DNA of 64,000 nt, from the NCBI GenBank assembly GCA_036874045.1, contig CM072341.1, positions 13,838,501 through 13,902,500 on the forward strand. The letters run 5' to 3'. How positions within the stretch are numbered: position 1 is the first letter of the stretch; every line of letters starts with the position of its first letter. The position numbers and the translations under genes were made by a program. Positions 11,072-21,595 of the stretch are shown in pieces. The notes beneath the pieces were generated by a model, which was given only the letters and a program-made list of their open reading frames with translations, ran no database searches and was not told where the DNA came from. This DNA is from Cymodocea nodosa. Lineage: Eukaryota > Streptophyta > Magnoliopsida > Alismatales > Cymodoceaceae.

Positions 11072-11132
11072 AGTTAATTTTTAACTCAACGAACTTAGTC
11101 CGTTGAGTTATGCCTTGACTCCACGAGGGTGT
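11072..11132. repeat. Inverted-repeat block upstream of the F-box ORF
   Basis: GAGTTAATTTTTAACTC, then AACGAACTTAGTCCGTTGAG TTATG and GACTCCACGAGGG form the same kind of palindromes as the other module boundaries. The block ends about 65 bp before the F-box ATG. Element B has the counterpart at 16880-16945. Confidence 0.78.
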
Positions 11133-11194
11133 GCAGTAGTTATGTTAATTTTTGTCTCTACTAAATTTTTGTTTTTATTTTACAAAATCGACAA

Positions 11195-12334
11195 ATGGAA
11201 TTAATGCAATTACCGTTGGATGTACAAAGGGAAATACTATGTAACTTGTCAGCTAAAGATCTGTGTAGGATGAGTTGTGTATCAAAGGAAATTAAAGACT
11301 GTATTGAAGAAGAATATTTTCAGGGACTACAAGCTGCAAAAATGACTAAGATTAGAGATGGATTCATATGGAGGTCATTTAATCGTAGTTCAAATACCCA
11401 TGAATATCTGGCTATGGAAGAAACTACTGGAATTCCAACTAATGCATTAGAAGGAATGAGTCATATTATGGGGATAGATGAAGGTTTAATCATATACAAG
11501 ACGAGACCAAGGTATGCAAGTTTATCATTACGTGAGATTTTGATAAGAAATCCTATAACAGGAGAAGAATGTAATATAAGAAGACCTAATATATTAGAAG
11601 CACCAACTGAAAATTGTGGGTCAGCTTTAATATTTTCTGATAAAAATTCTGCAATTCTTGAAAAATTATATTATTGGAGACCTACAGGAAATTGGGGTGA
11701 AGATTTACGCTTAAGTGTGTATAATTTTCTGAACAAATCTTGGAATGAAAACATTATAATATATCTAGGACAGAAATCATTAATTTACCAAACACATGTC
11801 ATACTTGATGGTTATATTTATTTAGTCACGGAGATATCAATAGCATATAGATCTGATTTATACATAGTGAGCATAGACAGTTATGATGATTATATAGAAA
11901 TTTTACCTGTATCGAGTGAAATAGCTAAACCACCATCTGAAAAATTTAATAAAATTCAAATAGGAATGTGGTATAATGAGGAAGATGATCCTACTTTATG
12001 TTTGATAAGATGGTGGGATGAACTGATGAAATTTCAAATATGGATTATGGAAGACATGAATGAATGGAAGTGGGAAGAGGAATATATTGAAATAGATGTA
12101 GAAATAGAAACTGCTACATTACCCTGGAACCAAAAAGGATCCCTTTTTGCATTACATATCATTAATGGTAATACACTCGTATTTAGAATTTATAATATAT
12201 TGCATGTTTACAAATTAAAAAGGACCAAGAACTACATTAAAACAGAATTAATAGCAAGAAGAACTATGCATAAAAAGTTTGCTTGGACTGATACATTTAT
12301 TCCATTTGTTTCTACTTTTCAATCATGTTCTTAA
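11195..12334 (+). CDS. F-box protein carried by the retrotransposon
   Basis: An uninterrupted 379-codon ORF. Residues about 5-45 form an F-box (LP.DV..EIL..L, KDLCR...VSKEIKDCI), which in plants binds SKP1/ASK in SCF ubiquitin ligases. The rest resembles the F-box-associated region: RNPITGEECN, VYNFLNKSWNENI, VILDGYIYLV, a DLYIVSIDSYD segment and CLIRWWDE. Expected role is a substrate-recognition subunit in nucleus or cytosol; the target is unknown. It is the only long module of element A without a stop codon. Element B has a homologous, broken copy in the same place (15956-16813), so the gene was captured before these copies spread. ATG context is ACAAATGG. An ordinary host gene overlapped by chance is unlikely given the two parallel copies. 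Confidence 0.88.
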   Translation: MELMQLPLDVQREILCNLSAKDLCRMSCVSKEIKDCIEEEYFQGLQAAKMTKIRDGFIWRSFNRSSNTHEYLAMEETTGIPTNALEGMSHIMGIDEGLIIYKTRPRYASLSLREILIRNPITGEECNIRRPNILEAPTENCGSALIFSDKNSAILEKLYYWRPTGNWGEDLRLSVYNFLNKSWNENIIIYLGQKSLIYQTHVILDGYIYLVTEISIAYRSDLYIVSIDSYDDYIEILPVSSEIAKPPSEKFNKIQIGMWYNEEDDPTLCLIRWWDELMKFQIWIMEDMNEWKWEEEYIEIDVEIETATLPWNQKGSLFALHIINGNTLVFRIYNILHVYKLKRTKNYIKTELIARRTMHKKFAWTDTFIPFVSTFQSCS

Positions 12335-14118
12335 GCTGTGATTTTGTGTGTTTAATGTTGTGTATTTTGCATTTATTATTTTTTTTTTTTTTAAAAAATT
12401 TGAAGTTTTTCATGTTCATTTTATAAAAAAAAAAACAAACCAAACAAAATATCAATCCAGTTTGTTGGTATTTGTTCTAGGAAACCAACTAGCTTGCTTG
12501 TGAGCCACCAAAGGCATAGAAGCATGGGTTCCACACAAGACACTGATTTATTAATACCTATTAAATGTTATTTTGTTTTATATTCTGTGTTTATCTGGGA
12601 ATGAAAAGTTTTTCAGAATCAAAAATCAAAATATGCAGAAAGAGATACAAATGGAACAAGGTATGTAACCAATTACTTATCCTGAATTTTAAATCAAACA
12701 AAACTTTATTCATGCCTGCTACAATTACTGTACTTATTGTCAAATCTTTTACATTGAGGACAATGCAAAATGTAGGTATGGGGGGGAGGTAATTAAAGTA
12801 ACAGCCATGCAAGTTTGTTAATTAAAGGAATTAAAATGGTACTGCAAAGTTTTGAGGAAATTGAAAATTTTTATGAACTTGCTGTAACTATCCGATAATT
12901 GAGACTGTAAAATTTTTATAAACTGCTTGAATGTTATATTTAGAAGGCTATAGAAGATGCTATAGAATTTATTATTTATGTAAATCTAGATATAGTATCT
13001 TATGATTTTTCTGAATTTCATGAGTTTAATAGTTTCACGATTTTAAAATGAAATCAGAATATTTAATGCTTAATCAGAAAATTATCTGAAGTCTTGAAGG
13101 AGCTGAGATGTGAATTCTAGATTAAATGAAATACATATGATGAAAGATACATTTACTTTGACTGATTGAACTTGTAGAATGATTTTTATGTAGATCTTAT
13201 TAAACTACAGATAAAGTATGAACTTATTGTTATGGATTCATATCTTTAGTAAATGATAAAAGCAGGATTATATGAGATTGGTGTTTTACTGCATCTGTAT
13301 TAATGAAATACATGCATATACAATATGAGATTAAGGCTTTGTTTTGTGTGTGCATTTATTTTTAGAAAAAGAAGAAGAAGAAAAAAAAAAAAAACCTTGA
13401 GAGTTTATTGACTTGTTTGATCACGAGCCTTTTGTACTTGAGCAAATAGGTATGTAAGGATTGTTGACCTGAAAAAGGACTCTGAAAATCTAGCAACCTA
13501 AGATCTTGATCAAATCTGGGATTGTCAACTGAAAGTTCGTTACATGGGTACATTAGAAAGCTCTTGCATGATTCAAGCTTGTCAAATTAACTTTTAAAGT
13601 ACACAAAAAAAGAAAAAAGAAAAAAAAAAAAAAATATACTGTTCTGAAAAGATACAAGTGTTTTGTAAAATACAGATATCTTATGAATCGAGTATTTTTT
13701 CTGTTATCTAGAATTGCTGAAATATGAATCTGGAATTGACTTTTGAAGTTGTTTAATGGAAATACAATTCTTTATTCTACTTGTCTTAATCAGATTGAAT
13801 TGGATTGTACTTTAATTTGTATGTTGTTGAAATTTCTTCTAGAAAAACTTATTGGAAAATTCAGGATTACAGATGATGAAAAGAAGAACAAACGATAATA
13901 TAATTAACACCTATATGAAGATGATATACTTTGTATGTAATTTACATATATTCTAAATATCTTTGCAGGTTGATTATTGAAACATACAGAATATATGTTT
14001 ATGCTAAATAGAAGAAAAAAAAACAAAAGGGGAAGAATTAATTCTAGCACTTTTTGAAAGACCAATTAAATAGATCTTAGTTTGCTAAGGGACTAGCAAA
14101 ATTTAGGTATGGGGGAAG
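12335..14118 (+). other. 3' non-coding region of element A, with an internal and a terminal polypurine tract
   Basis: About 1.8 kb of AT-rich sequence without a supported ORF, with T/A runs at 12378-12435 and 13370-13395 and 13608-13635. An internal polypurine tract GGTATGGGGGGGAGGT (12775-12790) is preceded by the small hairpin CATTGAGGACAATG. The terminal tract GGTATGGGGGAAG (14106-14118) is preceded by the hairpin arms TTTGCTA and TAGCAAA around AGGGAC. The terminal tract abuts the LTR and would prime plus-strand synthesis. Confidence 0.78.
14106..14118 (+). other. Polypurine tract of element A
   Basis: GGTATGGGGGAAG directly precedes the LTR start TGTTTAGAATG. The purine run and its position are as expected for plus-strand priming. 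Confidence 0.85.
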
Positions 14119-15955
14119 TGTTTAGAATGAAAAAGTGCATATTATTAACGGCTAAATGATGGTTAATTGCATAATATTTAGCTTATCATATGAGAATCAA
14201 GCCATTATGTTATAATTGCACTGTTATATGCTTTAATTGAAGAATCTGCTTAATTTTGGGGAATTAATGTTAATTTAGTACATTTATGAACTGTCGGTAA
14301 ATTGCAGGGTGTGAAATTCTTAAGTATCCGAAAATGCATCTGAGCATCGGATAGTTATACTTGTAACTCTCTGGAATATTATTTTATGTTTAAATTGCTG
14401 CTGACACGTGTTGAGAGCTGGTAGATTTACTTACGTTATAACTCGTTAAGTTAGTATAACTGCACACGTTGAGTTACATGAAAATACACTAAGACAACGC
14501 ATTAGGTTAGCGTTATAAACTTAAGTTGTTATTTTTGCACATGTTTTATATTTAAATCAACGAAGGAAGTCCGTTGAGTTATTTGTAACTCCACAGACTA
14601 TATATTTTCTAATATGCCACTGTAGCAGTTGCAGGAATAGACAATTGGAAGGAAAAACCATGTTTGCACGTATCACGTAGGAATTCAATCACGTAGGGAG
14701 AAAGAAATCATCGCCGTTGATCTGAAGGAAGGAAATCCAACCGACCATTCAAGCAGAAGAAGTTACCACTGAAGAAATATAAAAGAAAAGAAGAAAAAAA
14801 AGAAAGAGTGTGATCGATGGACGGCCAGTGTATATAGAGGAGGAGCACCGAGCTTTCTGCAGACAGTATCGGCGATTCTCCGAAGTATCACACCAACCAT
14901 CGTATCACCACCATAATCACCAATCATCGGAGGTTTGTGAGGATACTTGCCTGATGTCGGGTTGATTCCGAGCCAAACACAGTGCTTGACAACCACTGTG
15001 AGGAGTGATCGTGTCGCGGGAAGGGAAGACATTTTCACCAAGCGCCGACTCATATTTTAGGAGATCGTAAAGCTTTTAGCCTGTATGCTGAAGAGGAGAT
15101 CATCTTGCAATTCTGGACTCGCGATTCTATAGGGAGAGGAGACAGAATTGTAAGTGGTTCAATTTTCAGTGGTGTAATCACGTTGCAAGTAGTGTCGGAA
15201 GTATTTACTGTCAAGTGAAATTACTTTACATTTCGCCTTTCGCCCATCACATCAAAACAAAAATACCAAAAACAATTTATCTTTATTTGTATGTTGTATT
15301 TGAGTGTTGTATTGTTGGTGTTGTATCGTGATTAATGTTATCTGTATCAATTTTGTGATTGCTTTATGTTAGTTTTAATTTTACAGTTTACTGAAATTGG
15401 TTTGTACAAAACAACTTAAAGATTTTAATGGTTACTGTTTGAATCATCTGAATGTTAGTATTGCATAATGATAAATCCAATGTTAACTAGCATTAAAAAA
15501 AGCTTAATTGATGTTATTTACAATCTGTGGAATCGCCCAATGGTTGGCCGAATTCCTCTGTAATTAGCAGTATTATAAAGAAGAGACAGGCTCGTGGAGT
15601 TAACTTAAGTCCACGAGGATAGTCTATTGAGTTATCCATAACTCAACGAACTTAGTCTGTTGAGTTAACTGTAACTCAACGGAGTGCTTATTGAATATAA
15701 ATTTGAATTGTTCACAATCAAACATTTCTTAAATTCGTCAGCAATTCCCTATGGGATCGACCTGTACTTGCACACTGATACAATAGACACTGTGCACTTG
15801 CAGTTAAAGTACAAATTGGAATTAATATCTAAATTGTATTAAAGGTTGTTTGTTTACTTCTAAAAGAAAGAATAGGCATAAAGATAAATTAACTAAGTAA
15901 AAATAGAAGTAACAAATCCAAGTTTTTCTAGTATAGTGTTGGGAAAACACGAACA
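14119..15955 (+). repeat. Element A 3' LTR (1837 bp, TG...CA)
   Basis: It begins TGTTTAGAATGAAAAAGTGC after the polypurine tract and ends GGGAAAACACGAACA. The size suits Athila. A TATA box TATAAAA lies at 14778-14784, so transcription probably starts near 14810. U3 holds inverted motifs of the TAACTCGTTAAGTTA and CCGTTGAGTTA types (14440-14600), and the block described at 631-722 recurs at about 15592-15683. An 18-bp deletion near 15080 distinguishes it from the 5' copy. Confidence 0.93.
14778..14784 (+). promoter_or_regulatory. TATA box of the element A LTR
   Basis: TATAAAA in the context GAAGAAATATAAAAGAAAAG. Element B's LTR has GAAGTATAAAAGAAGAGG at the aligned place (37770-37776, minus strand) and E has AAATATAAAAGAC near 53580. 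Confidence 0.7.
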
Positions 15956-16813
15956 GTCTTTCATAATCCATATTTGAAATTTCTTCAATTCATCCCACCA
16001 TCTTATTAGACATAAAGTAGCATCATCATATTCATTATACCATATTCCCAATTGAATTTGATCGTATTCTGAAGTTGGTGGTGTAGCTATATTAGTCAGT
16101 ATAGGTAATATTTCTATAAAACCATCATAACTGTCTATGCTTACTATGTATAAATCAGATCTAAATGCAACTGATATATTTGTGACTAGATATATATATC
16201 CATCAAGTATGACATGCATGTTGTTAATTAATGATTTCTGTCCTAGATATCTCATAGTATTTTCAGTCCAAGATCTATTCAGAAAATGATACATACTTAA
16301 GCATAAATCTTCATCCCAATTTCCAGTTGGTCTCCAATAATATAATTTTTAAGGAATGGTCGAATTTTTATCAGAAAATGTTAAAGTTGACCCACAATTT
16401 TCAATTGGTACTTCATATTTATTAGGCATTCCTATATTTCATTCTTCTCTTGTGATAGGATTTTGAATCAAAATGTCGGGTAACAGAATTTCATACCTTG
16501 GTTTGGTTCTGTATATAATTAATCATTTAACTATCCCCATAATATGATCTATTCCTTTTAATGCATTGGGTGGAATTCCAACAATTTCTTCCATATTTAG
16601 ATATTCATAGCAGATTGAACTACGATTAAATGACTTCCATAAAAATTCATCTCTAATCTTAGTCATTTTTGCAGCTTGTAGTCCATGAAAGTATTTTTCT
16701 TTGACATAGTCTTTGATTTCCTTTGATACACAACACAATCTGCACAGATCTTTAACTGACAGGTTACTCAGTACTTCCCTTAGTGCACCTAGTGGTAATT
16801 TCATCAATTCCAT
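15956..16813 (-). pseudogene. F-box protein remnant of element B, interrupted by element A
   Basis: On the minus strand from ATG at 16813: MELMKLPLGALREVL, KDLCRLCCVSKEIKDYV, GLQAAKMTKIRDEF, matching the F-box ORF of A closely. A stop follows HIMGIVK (about 16523); further along, ILIQNPITREE is followed by another stop, and MYHFLNRSWTENT to FQIWIMKD continues the match up to 15956. There the match ends exactly at the A insertion site, in the codons corresponding to residues about 286-290 of A's protein. Not functional. Confidence 0.9.
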
Positions 16814-17038
16814 CTATTGTGATTTTGTATAACATAAACAAAAATTATAGAGACAAAATTAACATAGCTACTTCACACCCTCGTGGAGTTAGGTCATAAC
16901 TCAACAGACTAAGTTCGTTGAGTTAAGTAATAACTCTACAATACTACTAACTATAATTAAACTTACATTTTTTTTCTTTTTATATTCTTATGTTTTTCTA
17001 CTTACTATATTATACATAATTACTTTAGTTATACTATT
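16814..17038 (-). other. Spacer between gag and F-box ORF in element B, with inverted repeats
   Basis: An inverted-repeat block at about 16880-16945 (CTCGTGGAGTTAGG, TAACTCAACAGAC, TTCGTTGAGTTAAG, TAACTCTAC) corresponds to A's 11072-11132. The remainder is AT-rich without an ORF. Confidence 0.75.
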
Positions 17039-18384
17039 TCATTCAGCTACCCTCCTAGAGGAGGTATCAATTTCATTAACAGTTCTGTTGATAGGATTAG
17101 GTATTACTTACATTGGCAATCCTCCAATAGGTCTAACTTCTATTGATTCTTTTTGTCTAGGGGGTATATTTCTATTTATATTTTGATTTTGAATTGCAGC
17201 ATTTCCAAATACTAGATCTAAACAATTGTTTAATTATTGGATTATCTTTTCTAATTTTTCTATTCTAGATCCTTGTTCAATTAAAGCTTCATAACTTATA
17301 TTTTGTCATTTATATTTTCTCCTCCCTAAAAATTATTATTTCTCCAAGATAAATTTGGGTGATTTCTCTAATTAGGGTTATATGAATTTCCAAAGTTATC
17401 TTTCTACTTTCTAGCATAAATAATATCTAAATCATTAACGTTTCAATTCTTTTCAGCTAACTTTTGATTTAATGATAACTCTTCTATTTTCTTTATTAAT
17501 TCAATTAATTTAACTTCAAGCATAGTGCTTGAATCTATTTCATGCATTCCCCTTAGCAATATTCTTTTATCTACAATAGCTTCAGCTAAAGTTTCCCATT
17601 GTGCAGTTCTTTTTTCAAAGTTTTCTAAATATGCCCATGCTTCTTCACTACACAGTTTTAAAAATCTATTTTAACAAGTAGATTCTAATAAAGATTTCGT
17701 TGAAACATCTATGCCTTCATAAATTATACCTATTAATTATGCTTTACCCATTGCATGATGTAGACATTGAGTTAGTAAATCTTTAAATCTTTCAAAATAT
17801 TTCCAGAATGATTCTCCTTATTTTTGGCTACACATTAATATTTCTTTCTTCTTTTTAATCATTTGATGTGTTGGATAATATTTTTCTAGAAAAATAGAGC
17901 AAAATTTAGTCCATGCAGAAATTGAATCGGGCGATAGAGTATATAACCATCTCTTAGTTGTCTTTTAAAGCAAAAGGGATATATCTATGTTTAATAGCAT
18001 CAATACTCATGTTCGGCATTTTCATCATTTGACAAACTTCGTTAAATTCTCTAAGGAAATAATAGACATCCTCTTTTTCTAATTCATGAAAATGTGGCAA
18101 TTGACTAATATAATTAGATTTCAGTTCAAACCTATCTCCCTCAAAGTTTGGTAATCGAATACATGAAGGTTCATCAACTAATTCAGGATACAGAATTTCC
18201 CCTAATGGTTTCTCTATTAGAGCAGCCATCTCTTTGCTTTCTTTTAAAGAAATGTTAGCTACACCCGTTAGGAATTCGTTAAAGTCTAATTCAGAAAATA
18301 TTTTAGTTCCTCTCTATGTTGAAGAATCTTGTGTAGGTGTTCTTACTAATCTTTTAGTGCTAGGAGAACGAATCCATGTGCTCA
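17039..18384 (-). pseudogene. Gag capsid-type ORF of element B (downstream of pol)
   Basis: It starts MSTWIRSPSTKRLVRTP at 18384, continues through MAALIEKPLGEILYP and FHELEKEDVYYFLREFNEV to IDAIKHRYIPFALK, and ends with RRVAE-stop at 17039-17041. The longest open part is 17954-18229. The length is not a multiple of three, so at least one frameshift is present; several TAG stops coincide with tryptophan or glutamine positions. One stop (before KDNFGN) is at the same place in A. Confidence 0.85.
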
Positions 18385-19353
18385 TAAACTCTTAACATGA
18401 AGTAAAATAACAGAAGATTAATTACATACCAGTCTGAAGCTTTATACTCAGTAAATAATTGTTGATGAACGAAGTTGAATCAGCTGCTTCTCCTTCTAGT
18501 TCCCCAACGAAGTTTCTTTTCTTTCAAAAGTCCTGATAACTCGTGAATAACATTCTATTCTATATTTATAATGCACGTCCATAAAGCAAATGAATCTCAT
18601 TGCAAGAATGTCTCTTGTAACGTGCAGTGCAGTTCCTATTTTTATGGGTATGTGTGTCACTTCTTATTTCAAGTTTTAATAACCGCTAGATCTACGAAGT
18701 TTTGTTCGTGGGTAAAAGAATAATTGTTTAGCTTAATCCACGAACTAACCTCATTGAGTTATAGTTAACTCAACGGACAAACTTCAGTTACTATTGCTAA
18801 CTCCACAAACTAACTTCGTTGAGTTATAGATAACTCAAGGGAGTGACCTTATATTATATTATTGACTTCGTGGAGTTAAGGTTAACTCAACGAACTTACT
18901 TCGTTGAGTTAATACTTAGCAACCTTTAAGTTACTCCTCGTATTAACTTCTATATTTTTCTTCTCTCCTACATTCTGTTAACTTAAATCAAGTTAAATAC
19001 ATGTCATTAAACTCATTTGAATCTGATCATTATATAAATATTTAACTTACAGTTCATTTCATATTATGTAGAATTTATATTTTACTCTACAACATATATA
19101 TATTTTCAACATTAACCAATTATCTTGCATTCAATCCTATTATTTATAAAATTTATAACTCTTTTAAATAGTTTTACACATTGTTCAAATAGTTATATAA
19201 TATTTAAGATAATTCATCAATTACATCATTCTCCAATATTAATACAAAAACATCTGAAAAACATATATTCATTTATATGAATAATTTTCATTACAATCAC
19301 TCAGATATTTTTCATACAATTATATACAAGTACAAGTAGACAAACAATACAAA
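18385..19353 (-). other. Spacer between accessory ORF and gag in element B
   Basis: It contains a TATA-like box (TATAAATATA, minus strand, 18561-18570) 177 bp before the gag ATG and an inverted-repeat block at 18725-18930 made of TAACTCAACG/CGTTGAGTTA arms. From 18940 to 19353 it is plain AT-rich sequence with nothing I can identify. Confidence 0.7.
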
Positions 19354-21595
19354 TTAATCCTTTCTCCTAAGTTCATCTACTTCCCTCTGGAGTCTGTCTA
19401 CTTGTTGCTCTAATTGATTAATCTTTTCTACAGCTCCTGTAACTCCTCCAAAAGGTTCAGCTATCATTACAGCCACATAACTTCTGTACTCTTTCACTGA
19501 AATGGTTCTAGATCTTATCCTTTTAGATGTCTATTTCGTGAAATCGATATAGTCCACCATCAACAGTGGAATCAAATCTTCATAAAATAATTTCTTCCTC
19601 ACTATTCTCAACTTGGAGATAAAAACTACAGACAAATTTATCTAAATTTTGTTCACAACTGCATATGTGGCCCATTTGACAAATTGACTCAGTTCTATGT
19701 CATGGCCTTGTCATTGGTAGACATTCTTTATCAAAATGTTAGCTATCATGTATGCTTTACCATCTAGCTACTTCAATCTATTTAATAATGGCACACCAGG
19801 ATTGATAGCTAAACAATCCTTTATGGTCTGTTCTGTCCACTCGACTGCAGTTGTGCTTTCCAAAATTTCCAGTCCTTCATTCTTCAATCTGAAAATGTTG
19901 TGGAGAAGCTCTAGTGTTATCTGTACATCAACTTGCTCCATGTTGGAAATTAATCCACTTTCTCCTTCCCTTAGGTTTGCATAAAAGTAGGGCACTAGAT
20001 TTTCATATACTACATGCCCTCTTTCTTGAGAAATAAACCATAGTAGACCTTGGAACTCAATTAAATCTTTGATTTCTTGCATTCCGTCCCAATTTACTGG
20101 TCTACTGTAAATGATATCACAACCCCTTATCTCTTGGTATTTATTATAAGCTTCCTAACTCCAAAAGTGTACTTCATTTAAAACTGTTGTTTCAGTCGAG
20201 TTAGGAATGTGTATTTGTTACTCTAGAGGGGTTTGTTCTTGAACTTCCTCTTCCATAAGCTAAATTTGAACTTGCTGAAAATGTTCCACAAATTCTGGCA
20301 TTTTTGCTTCTGCTTTTGTTTGGGGTGGTGAGTTAGCAAAACTCTCCACTCTATCTTGAATACTATCCAAAATTTGCTAGAGTTCTTTGCTCTTCAGTGG
20401 AATCTATCGAGTCATCTCTATCCATTTGTAATTGTTCAGCTTCTTGTTCATTTTCTTCCTTTTCTTCTTCCTCCTGACTATCAATCTGCAATGTCACCAT
20501 TCTTTCTGATTCTATGGCAGATTGGGATGGAGTTACGGGCAAATCACCTTTTGCCCTAATTTCTATTTCTTCTTCTTGTACACGCTGTAGACTAGTTTCA
20601 GCCTGATTTTCTTCTTCTTTTTGCTCTTGCTACTGCTACTACTCTTGCTCCTCTTCAGAATCAAATAGCAGGTTTACAAGAATCGACTCTACAAGCCCTA
20701 TTGATCTTGGTATTTCAGATTTAATCTTCTCTTGATGTTTAGGCACTATCTCTTTTGCTTTTCTTCTTCTAATTAATTGTGCCTAGTCTTCCTCTTCTTC
20801 ATTTGAGATTAAATCTACAAAAATGGGCTCTACAGGCCTTTGAGCCGTAGGTACTGGCTCTTCCTATTTAACTCTTTCCATAATTACTAGTCTCAAAGGA
20901 CCAGCTTCATCTCCTTTTGCGGTAGGTCGGGTAGTAGCTTCATGATGCTGTTTCACTTTGATTTTATATTGAGCTTTCAACTTTTCTACAGTCCTCTTTT
21001 TGCACCGTGCATCAAACACCAGATGTGCTATAGCTACTGCCAATTCTTCTAGTTCTCCTTGGTCATTTCCTATTTGAACCAGTTCTTGAAATTCTCTTCT
21101 TTCTTCTTTAGTAGAAGGCCCCAAAATTGCTGCTCGTTCCAACGGCCTTGGTGGTAGAACTGAAGGTCCTGGCTACTGTTCCTCAGAAACAGGTCTTTCA
21201 ACAGTCGGTTCCTCTTGTTCTATAGTTGCCTCTTCTTCATTTTCATTCCTTTGTTGCTCCTAGATTGCCCACTAAGCCCATCTACCTATGTGTCTTTTGA
21301 ACCAGAGGTGGGACTTACGTTGGATTAGTTCTAGGGCAACTTTGTTATTTGGCCTGATTTTTCTTTCTCTGCTCACAACAATTTTTATAGCAACCTTGAT
21401 TCTAGTTTCCATTATCTAAGGGATTTGTATACCCAAATCTACTAACTCTTTCCTCCAATAGAAAAGGTCAGATTTTACCTTTTGTAACTCTTTTTCCCTC
21501 GTCGTATTCCTGATTTTCTGTCTCATATGCCATTCCTCTATATCTTTGAGAAATTCTAACGTGTCTACTGCATTTTTCCAGAATTCAGTTGTCAT
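19354..21595 (-). pseudogene. Accessory ORF of element B, main part
   Basis: On the minus strand this reads from the C insertion point down to TAA at 19354-19356. Segments matching A: RNTTREKEL, LIQRKSHLWFKR, GELEELAVAIAHLVFDA, a KAQYKIKVKQHHEATTRP stretch, the E-rich linker, MQEIKDLIEFQGLLWFISQ, LHNIFRLKNEGLEIL, and the final coiled coil. Open pieces are 20864-21142 and 19768-20082. The first few codons are on the other side of C (31034-31042). Several stops and frameshifts; inactive. Confidence 0.82.
21591..21595. other. Target-site duplication of element C, left copy
   Basis: GTCAT immediately before the left LTR (TGTAGGATC) is repeated at 31029-31033 after the right LTR. It proves insertion of C into B's accessory ORF. 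Confidence 0.93.

Larger units (their letters stand above)
1..15955 (+). mobile_element. Element A: Athila-like Ty3/gypsy LTR retrotransposon with accessory, displaced gag and F-box ORFs
   Basis: The element is bounded on the right by a complete LTR (14119-15955) and on the left by the last 994 bp of the matching LTR; the rest lies outside the window. A tRNA-Asp-type primer site follows the left LTR and a polypurine tract precedes the right one. Module order is zinc knuckle, protease, RT, RNase H, integrase, accessory ORF, Gag capsid-type ORF, F-box ORF. Athila lineage is inferred from the primer site, the protease segment ADRSIRYPRG and the RT motif FMDDF. At 15955/15956 the sequence changes abruptly into the middle of the inverted F-box ORF of element B, so A is inserted in B. 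The two LTRs differ at roughly 30 sites over about 970 bp, mostly transitions, by my count. Confidence 0.93.

Noticed and set aside
11195-12334. Ordinary host F-box gene
   Set aside because: A second copy occupies the same module position in element B, so it belongs to the retrotransposon family.
12335-14118. Env-like ORF in the Athila-like element
   Set aside because: No long ORF, signal peptide or membrane segment is visible in the usual env position; the F-box and accessory ORFs do not look like envelope proteins.
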